A DNA stretch of 64,000 nucleotides, from NCBI RefSeq assembly GCF_003115855.1, contig NZ_KZ819090.1, positions 17,646-81,645 of the forward strand, in the 5' to 3' direction. The position numbers were made by a program, and so were the translations under genes. Below the pieces are notes generated by a model. The model was not told the DNA's origin. It saw only the letters and a program-made list of their open reading frames with translations, and ran no database searches. Shown in pieces: positions 8,044-15,548 of the stretch. Every line of letters starts with the position of its first letter. The stretch's first letter is position 1. The DNA comes from Brenneria corticis. Its GTDB lineage: Bacteria > Pseudomonadota > Gammaproteobacteria > Enterobacterales > Enterobacteriaceae.

Positions 8044-8760
8044 TCAGGCAAAGAATCGATGCCAATACAGCGATATAGGGATGACCAGAAACAGCGCGGG
8101 GAGAAAGTTCACCACGGCGAAGGTCTTAATCTGCGCAATCCGCAGCCCCACCGCAATCATGATGATGCCGCCGCAGGCGGAGAAATCGCCTGCCGTGACC
8201 ACCGTCATAAACGGCATAATCAGCTTGGCGGAAAAGAACAGCAGCGACTGGACAATAAGCTGGGGGATGGCGATCGACATGACCGCGAAACCCAGCGTAA
8301 TGGAAAAAATCAACGCGGTGAAAATATCCAGCGCGGATTTGATAATCAGCAACTGGTAGTCGCCGTTTAACCCTTCGGTCAGCGCCCCGACGACCCCGGT
8401 TCCGCTGGCGCAGAACAACACGATAAGCGCGGTGAAATTCTGCGAGTAAACCTCCTGCGGCAGGCGGTGCTCAGGCGCCGGAACTATACGGCTGAGCGCG
8501 CGTTGCACCGCCGTCCCCGCTTTCTGTACCCCGTACTCCATACGCAATAGTTCACCGGCCGCGACGCCAATGATGATCGCCAGCGCCACCGCGGGCAGCT
8601 GCTGCACTTTAATAACCAGCGTAACGCCCATTGCTATCGACACCATGGCGAATGCCGGCGGCAGCCCGTCTTGCAATCGCTGCGGGATAAAACGCCGCAG
8701 CACGATGCCAAGCCCGCCGCCGATAATAATGGCGGCTGCATTAATCAAAGGACCGATCAT
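8044..8760 (-). CDS. DUF554 family membrane protein (YqgA-like)
   Basis: A 238-aa integral inner-membrane protein with about six to seven hydrophobic helices and the N-terminal DUF554 pattern (MIGPLINAAAIIIGGGLGI, then AMVSIAMGVTLVIK). The molecular function of the family is not established to my knowledge. It stands alone on the minus strand. Its codon use resembles the core genes, so it may be ancestral rather than part of the decayed island to its right. The three-hairpin repeat lies just after its stop. Confidence 0.85.
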   Translation of the reverse strand: MIGPLINAAAIIIGGGLGIVLRRFIPQRLQDGLPPAFAMVSIAMGVTLVIKVQQLPAVALAIIIGVAAGELLRMEYGVQKAGTAVQRALSRIVPAPEHRLPQEVYSQNFTALIVLFCASGTGVVGALTEGLNGDYQLLIIKSALDIFTALIFSITLGFAVMSIAIPQLIVQSLLFFSAKLIMPFMTVVTAGDFSACGGIIMIAVGLRIAQIKTFAVVNFLPALFLVIPISLYWHRFFA

Positions 8761-8946
8761 AAAACTCCCTTACCACTGCTATCGTGTTTACTTCGTAACA
8801 TATAGCCCACAGGCTGATAAAAATACCGGCGGCTATACGCTCCCACGGGGGACTATAGAAACGTAATATACAGCAAACCGTCGGATAGCGGGGAAACGGT
8901 CATGGCTGAATAGGGTAAGAGGGGAATATCAGGAATACGGTGGGTA

Positions 8947-8960
8947 GTGGGTCGTCAGGA
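8947..8960. other. Possible degenerate attachment site (tRNA-Lys 3' end match)
   Basis: GTGGGTCGT-CAGGA matches the plus-strand view of the tRNA-Lys 3' end (GTGGGTCGTGCAGGA at 12285-12299) except for one missing base. It could mark the far end of an island once integrated at tRNA-Lys. The match is short and may be chance. Confidence 0.3.
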
Positions 8961-8970
8961 GAATTCATTT

Positions 8971-9135
8971 TCAGGCATTCAGTCTTTCCGCCAATCTTGC
9001 CATCAGATCCATACGTTGGTGAAAAATCGCCACAACCAGCATTGGTTCATTATCTCGCGGCAGGAAGAATACATCATGGTGTTCACAATGCGCCATACGC
9101 AGCGTCGGCCAGAGTTCGCTCATGTCCTTGAGGAT
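8971..9135 (-). pseudogene. ParE/RelE-family toxin, C-terminal remnant
   Basis: Fifty-four codons remain open before the TGA at 8971. Core residues KDMSELWPTLRMAHCEHH, then VFFLPRDNEPMLVVAIFHQR and MDLMARLAERL, match the C-terminal half of a plasmid-type RelE/ParE toxin (mRNA interferase or gyrase poison family). An in-frame TGA at 9136-9138 ends the match upstream, and no start is present. The N-terminal half has been deleted along with the end of the antitoxin gene, so it is not functional. Confidence 0.75.
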
Positions 9136-9177
9136 TCATCACCAGTCGCAAGAGCGGTAATGGCGACGTCCAGTTTT

Positions 9178-9267
9178 TTATTGCTTGATTGTTTTGCCTT
9201 GCAGCGCCGCCAGGGCTTTCAGGCTCTGGTGTTGATGCTCGGTTAGATCGATAGTCAGACGGCTCAT
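9178..9267 (-). pseudogene. ParD-like antitoxin, N-terminal remnant
   Basis: An ATG at 9267 encodes MSRLTIDLTEHQHQSLKALA and stops after 29 codons (IKQ, then TAA). This is the N-terminal DNA-binding part of a ParD ribbon-helix-helix antitoxin normally about 80 aa long. The deletion joins it to the toxin remnant downstream on the same strand, so the original parDE order is kept but both genes are broken. Confidence 0.75.
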
Positions 9268-9357
9268 AAGGTCACTCCATAAACTACCACAAACCCACAT
9301 TAGCACTAATACGACTATCCAGTCATGACCGGTTTGGTTGTCTTCACGGCAAACCAT

Positions 9358-9483
9358 GCTGTCTCGCTTCGCAGTCTGTATTACACCTGCGTCAGCAAAC
9401 GCGCAAAGTCAGTCAATGTCAGTTGTAAAGCGACTACACGGGGCAAAATCGCGCATCGGGAGGTTGACTCCACCGGCTTGTAA
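9358..9483 (+). pseudogene. Remnant of a second IS5-family transposase
   Basis: Frame 1 encodes YYTCVSKRAKSVNVSCKATT, then RGKIAHREVDSTGL and a stop. This parallels residues of the intact neighbour transposase (SRRAKSVNIPFKTPTRGEIAH ... IDSTGL) but differs at many positions, so it derives from a different IS5-group element. Neither its ends nor the rest of the gene are recognisable. It stops about 90 bases before the intact IS. Confidence 0.7.
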
Positions 9484-9573
9484 ACAAGAAATCCGCCTTC
9501 AACGTCGCTGGCTTGCGCGTTGAAACCCGCAAGCCACTGACCGTCAGCAAAGTCCTCAAAACATATACATCAG

Positions 9574-10628
9574 GGCTTTGTTGAATAAATCGAACTTTTG
9601 GCCGTAGTCAGGATCAGATCACCACACTCCTGATCCTGCAGCGATATCACGTGGCAAAACAAAAGTTCAAAATCACAAACTGGGCTACCTACAACAAGGC
9701 GCTCATCCATCGGGGCTCACTGACATTCTGGCTTGATGAGTCGTCCATTCAGGCCTGGTATGACGAGCCCAACACGTCTTCACGTGGTCGTCCTCAACGT
9801 TATTCTGAGCTCGCTATTTCTACCGTACTGATGCTCAAACGCGTTTTTCGCCTCACGCTGCGCGCCGCGCAGGGATTTATTGATTCCATTTTTACCCTGA
9901 TGAAGCTCCCGCTCAGGTGCCCAGATTACTCCTGCGGCAGCAGGCGGGCTAAGTCCGTCAACATCCCGTTTAAAACCCCCACGCGCGGCGAAATTGCCCA
10001 TCTGGTTATCGACTCCACCGGATTAAAAGTCTTCGGTGAAGGGGAGTGGAAGGTGAAAAAACACAGTCAGGAAAAGCGCCGCGTCTGGCGGAAGCTTCAC
10101 CTGGCGGTGGACGCCGGTACTCACGAGGTTATCTGCGCTGACCTGTCCCTGAATAATGTGACTGACGCAGAGGCATTCCCGGGACTTATTCGTCAGACCC
10201 ACCGGAAAGTTAAGGTCGCCTCTGCCGATGGCGCTTATGACACAAAACTTTGCCATGACGAGCTGCGGCGAAAAAAAATCAGGGCGCTTATCCCGCCGCG
10301 AACCCGGGCGGGTTACTGGGCAGCGGAGTATGCGGACAGAAATCAGGCGGTGGCCAGGCAGAGGCTTACCGGGAGCAATGCTTACTGGAAATGGGACACG
10401 GCTTATAACCGGCGGTCGTTGGCCGAAACGGCGATGTACCGGGTTAAACAACTGTTCGGTGGGCATCTAACGCTGCGTGACTACGATGCGCAGGTTGGTG
10501 AGGCTATGGGCATGATCCGTGCCTTAAACAAAATGACGCGTGCAGGGATGCCAAAAAGTGTGCGGATTGCCTGAGATAATGATTGATATGGGACCGTTTT
10601 ATCTAAACTCGATTTATTCAACAAAGCC
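9574..10628 (+). mobile_element. IS903-type insertion sequence (IS5 family), complete
   Basis: Terminal inverted repeats GGCTTTGTTGAATAAATC (9574-9591) and its exact complement (10611-10628) bound a 1055-bp element carrying one transposase gene, typical for IS903 (about 1057 bp). IS903 normally makes 9-bp target duplications, but the flanks (ATACATCAG left, TAGATTATT right) do not match. This suggests a deletion or recombination next to the element after insertion. Confidence 0.93.
9651..10574 (+). CDS. IS5-family (IS903-type) DDE transposase
   Basis: A 307-aa transposase starting at GTG (9651). The catalytic triad is visible: Asp121 in LVIDSTGLK, Asp193 in SADGAYD and Glu259 in RRSLAETAMYRVK. 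The spacing is the same as recalled for IS903 transposase, including the Y-(2)-R-(3)-E style signature. The N-terminal part (about residues 1-100) is the DNA-binding region. No frameshift or stop is seen, so it is likely active. Confidence 0.95.
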   Translation: MAKQKFKITNWATYNKALIHRGSLTFWLDESSIQAWYDEPNTSSRGRPQRYSELAISTVLMLKRVFRLTLRAAQGFIDSIFTLMKLPLRCPDYSCGSRRAKSVNIPFKTPTRGEIAHLVIDSTGLKVFGEGEWKVKKHSQEKRRVWRKLHLAVDAGTHEVICADLSLNNVTDAEAFPGLIRQTHRKVKVASADGAYDTKLCHDELRRKKIRALIPPRTRAGYWAAEYADRNQAVARQRLTGSNAYWKWDTAYNRRSLAETAMYRVKQLFGGHLTLRDYDAQVGEAMGMIRALNKMTRAGMPKSVRIA

Positions 10629-11360
10629 TAGATTATTACGTAGATCGATAAACGAGTTACCGTTATTTCCCGGTTCACCGGTCATAAAGTTAAAATCCAT
10701 TTCAATAAGATATTGAAGTCTCGACGTGTGCTCTTCCGAGTATTGCACCTGTTCAATTAATGGCAGCTCTTCATAATGATACAGCACCATTTTGAAAAAC
10801 TCTGTCTGTTTATAGTCACCTTGATTCCATTCAATCTCACTTTTCATAACGGCCAAGCGACGCCAGGCGTACTCTTGCGCATCTGATTCATACGATGCCG
10901 CACGGCGTTCATTAGCTGTGAATGTGCCGCTATCGTCGTAAATAATTAATGCCAGTTGGTCTCGCGTTAATCCTTTGAACGGATTTGAACCTGAGCCATT
11001 GACAAAAACCGTTGCCTGCTTTGCGCGTTCCAATAGGGCCTGATCATCCGTATCAGGTACTTCGGCATCGTATTTTGCGCGATTATTCTGATAACTCGGC
11101 CCTGTGATCTGGCTAAGTAACGTTTTTGCCTTTTGTGCTAGTTCATCACGGCTAAGGCTGGCGTCTCTGTTTTCTGCTCTCACAGAGGTGTCGGCCAACT
11201 GGCGAGCGAGTGTAGAAACGGCGCTTTGTGCTTTTGATTCAGTCTCGCCGGAAATAATAACGGACTGATTATTCGTGGAAGTGGCCGAACCTTTTTCCGT
11301 CGCGTTTGTTTCGCTGGAACGGAAAGATGTTGTGGACACTGATAGGCTATTTATATTCAT
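10614..11360 (-). pseudogene. Uncharacterised protein truncated by the IS
   Basis: An ATG at 11360 with a GAGG ribosome site opens 248 codons, but the last ones (GFVE and the TAA) lie inside the IS inverted repeat, so the native C terminus is gone. The N-terminal 65 residues are rich in Ser, Thr and Asn (MNINSLSVSTTSFRSSETNA) and look disordered. Residues 66-240 are soluble and helical, with LTRDQLALIIYDDSGTFTANER as the most distinctive stretch. There is no signal peptide or membrane segment. I recall similar uncharacterised proteins in Pseudomonas and plant-associated enterobacteria but cannot name a function. Base composition is lower in GC than the neighbours, consistent with transfer. 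Confidence 0.6.
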
Positions 11361-11445
11361 TACCGATACCTCATCGCTATCAGACGCGCCAGCGCATAAA
11401 ATGACGCGCCTGAATATTACGCCAAACGGACGATTTATCTCATGG

Positions 11446-11679
11446 TCAGTTCAACGGTTGAATCATAGGTCGAGGCATTAACACACCGTTTACGGTGAGG
11501 TTGCATCTTGCCCCATTGCTTTGCGTAGCCTTTTTAGTCCATTTGGGGATTTTATTTCCCAACACGATATCTACCGTATATTCGATATCAAATCGGCACT
11601 CTTTAGTTCCAATCTTGTAGCGGAGATGCATGGAACTTACGTCATTAAACGGGCTGGATATGGTATAAGTATCGGCCAT
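11446..11679 (-). pseudogene. Hypothetical protein fragment
   Basis: A 77-codon frame (MADTYTISSPFNDVSSMHLR at the start) with no ribosome site at its ATG. The same frame stays open about 37 codons further upstream (to about 11790) without a start codon, so it is probably the C-terminal part of a longer gene whose 5' end is lost. The sequence looks like a beta-rich secreted domain with two cysteines. Family not recognised. Confidence 0.4.
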
Positions 11680-11899
11680 GCCCGGTTTTACCGTTTCTTT
11701 GGGCGCAGGTGAAATTGCACTGCCTTTGAGGTATCGCTCGACGTATTTTGCACCTGAACATAGGCCGTCGCAGCTATGTTGATTTCCCTATCCCAATCCT
11801 TGAGGTATCAATAGCGTCAGTAGATTTCATTAGAAACAGGCGGAAAAATCTGTCTGATCAAATATCGGCACAACCATTTAAATATTTACTAATTCTTTA

Positions 11900-12202
11900 C
11901 TATTTACTGCCTAACGCCCTGAATCCGTGTGATACCTCACCGCCATATCCCATTCGCCATAGCGCCTCGTTGACCGTTTCGCTGTGCATTGGCTGGCTGC
12001 GTTTTACCCTGCCGGGAAATACAAATGGCGAATGCTCACTCAAAGGTTTAAGTTGTTCCAGCTCGGCCAGCACCTGCGGCGACAGTGGCACCAGATGTTC
12101 ACGTTTCATCTTCATACGCGCCCCTGGGAGCGTCCAGAGACGTTTCTTTATATCTATTTCACACCACAGGGTTCCGGCGACCTCGGAAAGGCGCATACAG
12201 AC
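11900..12202 (-). pseudogene. P4-type tyrosine integrase, C-terminal catalytic remnant
   Basis: The frame encodes RLSEVAGTLWCEIDIKKRLW, then TLPGARMKMKREHLVPLS, FVFPGRVKRSQPM and MGYGGEVSHGFRAL. These are the successive motifs of the catalytic domain of P4-like integrases, including the first active-site Arg region and the HGFR box. A few bases after HGFR the reading is lost, so the end with the catalytic tyrosine is missing. The 5' half is also missing: the match starts exactly where the T-run of the tRNA-Lys terminator ends. It is the footprint of an island integrated at tRNA-Lys. Confidence 0.8.
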
Positions 12203-12240
12203 GAAAAAAAACCGTATCCTGTTGACAGTGATACGGTTTC
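12203..12240 (-). terminator. Rho-independent terminator of the tRNA-Lys unit
   Basis: AACCGTATC (12210-12218) pairs perfectly with GATACGGTT (12230-12238). Read on the minus strand the stem is followed by eight T. It lies 44 bases after the tRNA-Lys 3' end. Confidence 0.85.
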
Positions 12241-12282
12241 CTTACTTCCCCGGACTCGATGAGACGTCCCAAGAATATATGT

Positions 12283-12358
12283 TGGTGGGTCGTGCAGGAT
12301 TCGAACCTGCGACCAATTGATTAAAAGTCAACTGCTCTACCAACTGAGCTAACGACCC
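12283..12358 (-). tRNA. tRNA-Lys (TTT)
   Basis: A 76-base gene including encoded CCA. On the minus strand it starts GGGTCGTTAGCTCAGTTGGT, has anticodon TTT in GACTTTTAATC and ends CACGACCCACCA. It pairs as a normal cloverleaf. It is one of two tRNA-Lys genes in this unit. Confidence 0.98.
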
Positions 12359-12394
12359 GCAATGCGGAACTGCTGAAAAACCTGCTGCTGAAAT

Positions 12395-12413
12395 TGGTGG
12401 GTCGTGCAGGATT
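12395..12413 (-). pseudogene. 3' fragment of a third tRNA-Lys
   Basis: TGGTGGGTCGTGCAGGATT equals the plus-strand view of the last 19 bases (with CCA) of tRNA-Lys, then diverges into spacer sequence. The rest of the tRNA is absent. It sits between the two intact copies, so it is a decayed tandem copy or a recombination scar. Confidence 0.75.
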
Positions 12414-12539
12414 ACTCGGCCTGCGGCCTCGCCCTTCGGGCCAACGCTTGACGCGTTGTTCAAAATCGACGATGTCGATTTTGTCGAACCTTACGGTTCT
12501 CATCCTTCACGATTCTAAACCACTTTCTTAATTTGAAAT

Positions 12540-12615
12540 TGGTGGGTCGTGCAGGGCTCGAACCTGCGACCAATTGATTAAAAGTCAACTGCTCTACCAA
12601 CTGAGCTAACGACCC
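12540..12615 (-). tRNA. tRNA-Lys (TTT), second copy
   Basis: A 76-base gene with CCA, identical to the 12283 copy except in the T-arm (GGTTCGAGCCC against GGTTCGAATCC on the tRNA strand). It is the promoter-proximal copy of the unit. Confidence 0.98.
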
Positions 12616-12666
12616 AAATTTCATGCCGCTTCAGGCATTTCGTTCATGCCTTGGCAACGGCGGCAT

Positions 12667-12694
12667 ATATTACTAACTTAAATTTTCAGCGCAA
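12667..12694 (-). promoter_or_regulatory. Promoter of the tRNA-Lys unit
   Basis: On the minus strand: TTGCGC (12694-12689), a 16-base spacer, TAATAT (12672-12667), followed by GC-rich GCCGCC, a stringent-type discriminator usual for stable RNA. It lies about 50 bases upstream of the first tRNA-Lys. Confidence 0.55.
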
Positions 12695-12739
12695 CCTATT
12701 TTCCACAAAAACGGTTCGACTGCTTATTCTTCGCACGTT

Positions 12740-12780
12740 CAGGCACAAAAATTGCTCATAAAGAGCAACATTTGTGCCTG
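12740..12780 (-). terminator. Long hairpin after cpoB
   Basis: CAGGCACAAA (12740-12749) pairs with TTTGTGCCTG (12771-12780), and inside it TTGCTC (12752-12757) pairs with GAGCAA (12763-12768). It lies 11 bases past the cpoB stop. There is no clear T-run, so it may terminate inefficiently or protect the mRNA end. Confidence 0.5.
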
Positions 12781-12791
12781 ACGAAAGGAGA

Positions 12792-13547
12792 TCAAGAGGC
12801 TGATAGACGCTTTTGCGCCTGCTTCGCGCTTTCGGTATTGGGATAGGCTTTTACCACCTGCTGGTAAACGGCTTTGGCTTTATCAAGCTGCCCTTTTTCC
12901 TGCATGATCACCCCAACCTTCAGCAACGCTTCCGCGCTTTTCGGCGATTTGGGGTAATTTTTTACTACATTGGCAAAGTAGTAGGCGGCATCGTCTTTCT
13001 TCCCCTTGTTGTAATTCAACTGTCCAAGCCAATATTGGGCGTTGGGCTGGTAGGTTGAATCCGGGTATTTCTTGACGAAAGCCTGAAATGCGCTGATGGC
13101 CTGATCGTACTGTTTTTTCTCCAGCACCAGGGCGACGGCCTCATTGTAATCGCTGTTTGCATCACCGGTACCGGCCGGTGCGCTATTGTCGGCGCCGCTG
13201 TCCGCCGCTGGCGCGCTCGGCGACGCGGCCGGCGATGAGCTTAAGCCATCAATTTGCTGATAAATCTGTTTTTGCCGCTCGACCACCTGATTCAGCTGGT
13301 ACTGACTTTCCTGAATCTGCCCGCGCAAATTATCGATATCGCGCTGCGTGTCGGAAAGCTGTTGCTGAAGTTGGGTTAAAAGCTGACTGTGAGCGTTGGA
13401 AATACGCTCCAATTGAGTGACTCGATCTTCAACCGAGCCAGAGCCGGCATTACTGATTGGCGCTGCCTGGGCAGTAGCGGCCCACAGGACCGCTACGCCA
13501 ACCAGTAACGACAGACCCAACGAGTGACGTCTGAAGTTACCGATCAT
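12792..13547 (-). CDS. cpoB: Cell division coordinator CpoB (YbgF)
   Basis: Periplasmic protein that links PBP1B-dependent peptidoglycan synthesis with Tol-driven outer-membrane constriction at the septum. It has 251 aa (E. coli 263). The signal peptide covers residues 1-28 (LLVGVAVLWAATAQA). Residues 35-98 form a trimerising coiled coil with QLERISNAHSQLLTQLQQQL, and residues about 130-250 hold TPR repeats such as ALVLEKKQYDQAISAFQAFV. A Ser/Ala/Pro linker separates the two parts. It is the last gene of the tol-pal cluster, 9 bases after pal. Confidence 0.96.
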   Translation of the reverse strand: MIGNFRRHSLGLSLLVGVAVLWAATAQAAPISNAGSGSVEDRVTQLERISNAHSQLLTQLQQQLSDTQRDIDNLRGQIQESQYQLNQVVERQKQIYQQIDGLSSSPAASPSAPAADSGADNSAPAGTGDANSDYNEAVALVLEKKQYDQAISAFQAFVKKYPDSTYQPNAQYWLGQLNYNKGKKDDAAYYFANVVKNYPKSPKSAEALLKVGVIMQEKGQLDKAKAVYQQVVKAYPNTESAKQAQKRLSAS

Positions 13548-13556
13548 GCGATTCTC

Positions 13557-14075
13557 TTAATATACCAGGACGGCACGACGGTTTTTGGCATAGGCCGCTT
13601 CGTCATGACCCAGTACGGCTGGTTTTTCTTTACCGTAAGATACGATAGAGATTTGGTCGGAAGAAACGCCTTTACCCTGCAGGTACATTTGTACCGCATT
13701 GGCGCGACGTTCGCCCAGAGCGATGTTGTATTCCGGCGTACCGCGTTCATCCGCATGACCTTCGATGGTCACTTTGTAAGACGGGTTGCTGCGCAGGAAT
13801 GCCGCATGCGCGTCCAGCAGTTGAGCGAAATCAGAGCGAATATCGTACTTGTCCAGATCGAAGTAAACGATATTGTTACGCTGCAATTCCTGCACCTGCA
13901 GACGAGCCTGCTCGGAAGAAGAGCCACTGCCGTTCTCGAAACCGCTGCCGCTGCCGCCGGCGCCGGCGCCGATGGAAGATTGGTCGCTATCCGCATTTTT
14001 ATTAGAACTACATGCGGCAACTGCCAGTACCGGCAGAGCCAACATCAGGCCTTTCAGCACTTTATTGAATTGCAT
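13557..14075 (-). CDS. pal: Peptidoglycan-associated lipoprotein Pal
   Basis: Outer-membrane lipoprotein that binds diaminopimelate in peptidoglycan and is the outer-membrane arm of the Tol-Pal system. It has 172 aa. The lipobox LAVAAC places the acylated Cys at residue 22. The C-terminal OmpA-like domain carries NPSYKVTIEGHADERGTPEY and the RRANAV motif. The start at 14075 begins MQFNKVLKGL, as in E. coli, with AAGGA 6-10 bases upstream; an upstream in-frame ATG at 14117 lies against the tolB stop and is not conserved. Confidence 0.97.
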   Translation of the reverse strand: MQFNKVLKGLMLALPVLAVAACSSNKNADSDQSSIGAGAGGSGSGFENGSGSSSEQARLQVQELQRNNIVYFDLDKYDIRSDFAQLLDAHAAFLRSNPSYKVTIEGHADERGTPEYNIALGERRANAVQMYLQGKGVSSDQISIVSYGKEKPAVLGHDEAAYAKNRRAVLVY

Positions 14076-14117
14076 CTGTTTGTGTCCTTTAAATAGTTTA
14101 TTGTACATAGTCTGCAC

Positions 14118-15410
14118 TTATAGATACGGCGACCAGGCAGGGAACTTGACCTGTCCATCAGTAGCCGGAAGACGCGCTTTGAAACGCCCATCCGTCGAAA
14201 CCAGCTGTAACACCGAACCCAGCCCCTGTTTGGAGCTATAGATAACCATGGTGCCATTAGGCGCGATACTTGGCGTTTCGTCCAGGAACGTGTCCGTTAA
14301 TACTTGCACGGCGCCCGTTACCAGATCCTGTTTGGCAATATGCTGAACGCCCGCGTTGGAGCTCACCATTACCAGAAACTTACCGTCGGCGCTCACTTCA
14401 GAATCCTGATTTTGGGCACCTTCCCAAGTCAGACGCTGAGGAGAACCGCCGTTGACATTCGTTTTATAAACCTGAGGACGACCGGCCTGATCCGAAGTAT
14501 AGGCCAGGGTTTGGTTATCCGGGAACCAGCTGGGTTCGGTGTTGTTGCTGCGTCCATCGGTTACCTGGCTGATTTGACCGGACCCCAGATTCATCACATA
14601 CAGATTCAGGCTGCCGCTTTTCGACAAGGCAAACGCCAGCTTGCTGCCGTCGGGAGAGAAAGAAGGCGCCCCGTTGTGACGCGGGAAAGAGGCGATCTGG
14701 CGGATGGCGCCGTTCGCCAGCGTTTGCACCACCAGCGCCGAACGTCCGCTTTCAAAGGTCACATAGGCCAGTTTGCTGCCGTCCGGCGACCATGCCGGAG
14801 ACATCAACGGCTCGGGAGAACGGTGAACCACAAACTGGTTATGGCCGTCATAGTCCGCAACGCGCAGTTCAAAAGGGAACTGGCCGCCATTGGTTTGCAC
14901 CACATAGGCGATACGGGTACGGAAGGCGCCCTTGATGCCGCTCAGTTTTTCAAACACCTCGTCGCTGGCGGTATGCGCGGCGTAGCGCAGCCACTGCCTG
15001 GTGACCTTGAACTGGTTCTGCGCCAAAACGCTGCCCGGATTGCCGGAGGTATCCACCAGCTGGTAGGAAATAACATAGCTGCCGTCGGCGCTGGGCTGCA
15101 CCTGTCCGACAACCACGGCGTCAATGCCCAGCGCCGTCCAGGCGGCCGGCGTCACTTCGGATGCGGTGGCGGGTTGCTGCGGCATACGGCCGGCATCAAT
15201 CGGGTTGAACTTGCCGCTGTTGCGTAAATCGGCGCCGACAATGCCGCCGATATCCTCAGGCGCGGCGCCCGGTCCCGCCCATTTAAAGGGAACAACGCCG
15301 ATCGGACGCGCCGAGTCCACCCCCTGGGTGATCTCGATGCGCACTTCCGCATGCAGCGCCACGGCCCACAGCATTAAAAAACTTACTGCGACATTAAGTA
15401 CCTGCTTCAT
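14118..15410 (-). CDS. tolB: Tol-Pal system translocation protein TolB
   Basis: Periplasmic beta-propeller protein that binds Pal and is released from it by energised TolA. It has 430 aa, equal to E. coli TolB. The signal peptide ends at about ALHA in the first 21 residues and is followed by EVRIEIT. Residues about 22-160 are the N-terminal domain. The rest holds repeated propeller blades with S-PDGSKLA-type motifs (SPAWSPDGSKLAYVTF, GAPSFSPDGSKLAF, PSWFPDNQTLAYTS). It lies 138 bases after tolA and 42 before pal. Confidence 0.98.
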   Translation of the reverse strand: MKQVLNVAVSFLMLWAVALHAEVRIEITQGVDSARPIGVVPFKWAGPGAAPEDIGGIVGADLRNSGKFNPIDAGRMPQQPATASEVTPAAWTALGIDAVVVGQVQPSADGSYVISYQLVDTSGNPGSVLAQNQFKVTRQWLRYAAHTASDEVFEKLSGIKGAFRTRIAYVVQTNGGQFPFELRVADYDGHNQFVVHRSPEPLMSPAWSPDGSKLAYVTFESGRSALVVQTLANGAIRQIASFPRHNGAPSFSPDGSKLAFALSKSGSLNLYVMNLGSGQISQVTDGRSNNTEPSWFPDNQTLAYTSDQAGRPQVYKTNVNGGSPQRLTWEGAQNQDSEVSADGKFLVMVSSNAGVQHIAKQDLVTGAVQVLTDTFLDETPSIAPNGTMVIYSSKQGLGSVLQLVSTDGRFKARLPATDGQVKFPAWSPYL

Positions 15411-15548
15411 TTAATCTCCCTTATCCAGACGCAGCGTCTGCGATAATTAGCAGAATTTTAACAAAAACAAACCAATGTCAACAAAACACTATAACCTGGT
15501 TTGTTTACCATAGTAATAATCTTAAACCCATATCGGTAAACGGCCCGG

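Noticed and set aside
9178..9573. A coding frame encoding FNVAGLRVETRKPLTVSKVL just left of the IS
   Set aside because: It is short, has no start or ribosome site, and no family could be recognised; it may be a fragment but cannot be supported.
11748..12320. A 190-codon plus-strand frame through the integrase remnant into tRNA-Lys
   Set aside because: It runs antisense to clear integrase motifs and into a tRNA gene, and has no ribosome site.
12242..12503. Short minus-strand frames containing AGSNPARPT-type peptides near tRNA-Lys, and similar ones at 58311-58809
   Set aside because: These peptides are translations of tRNA genes, a common annotation error.
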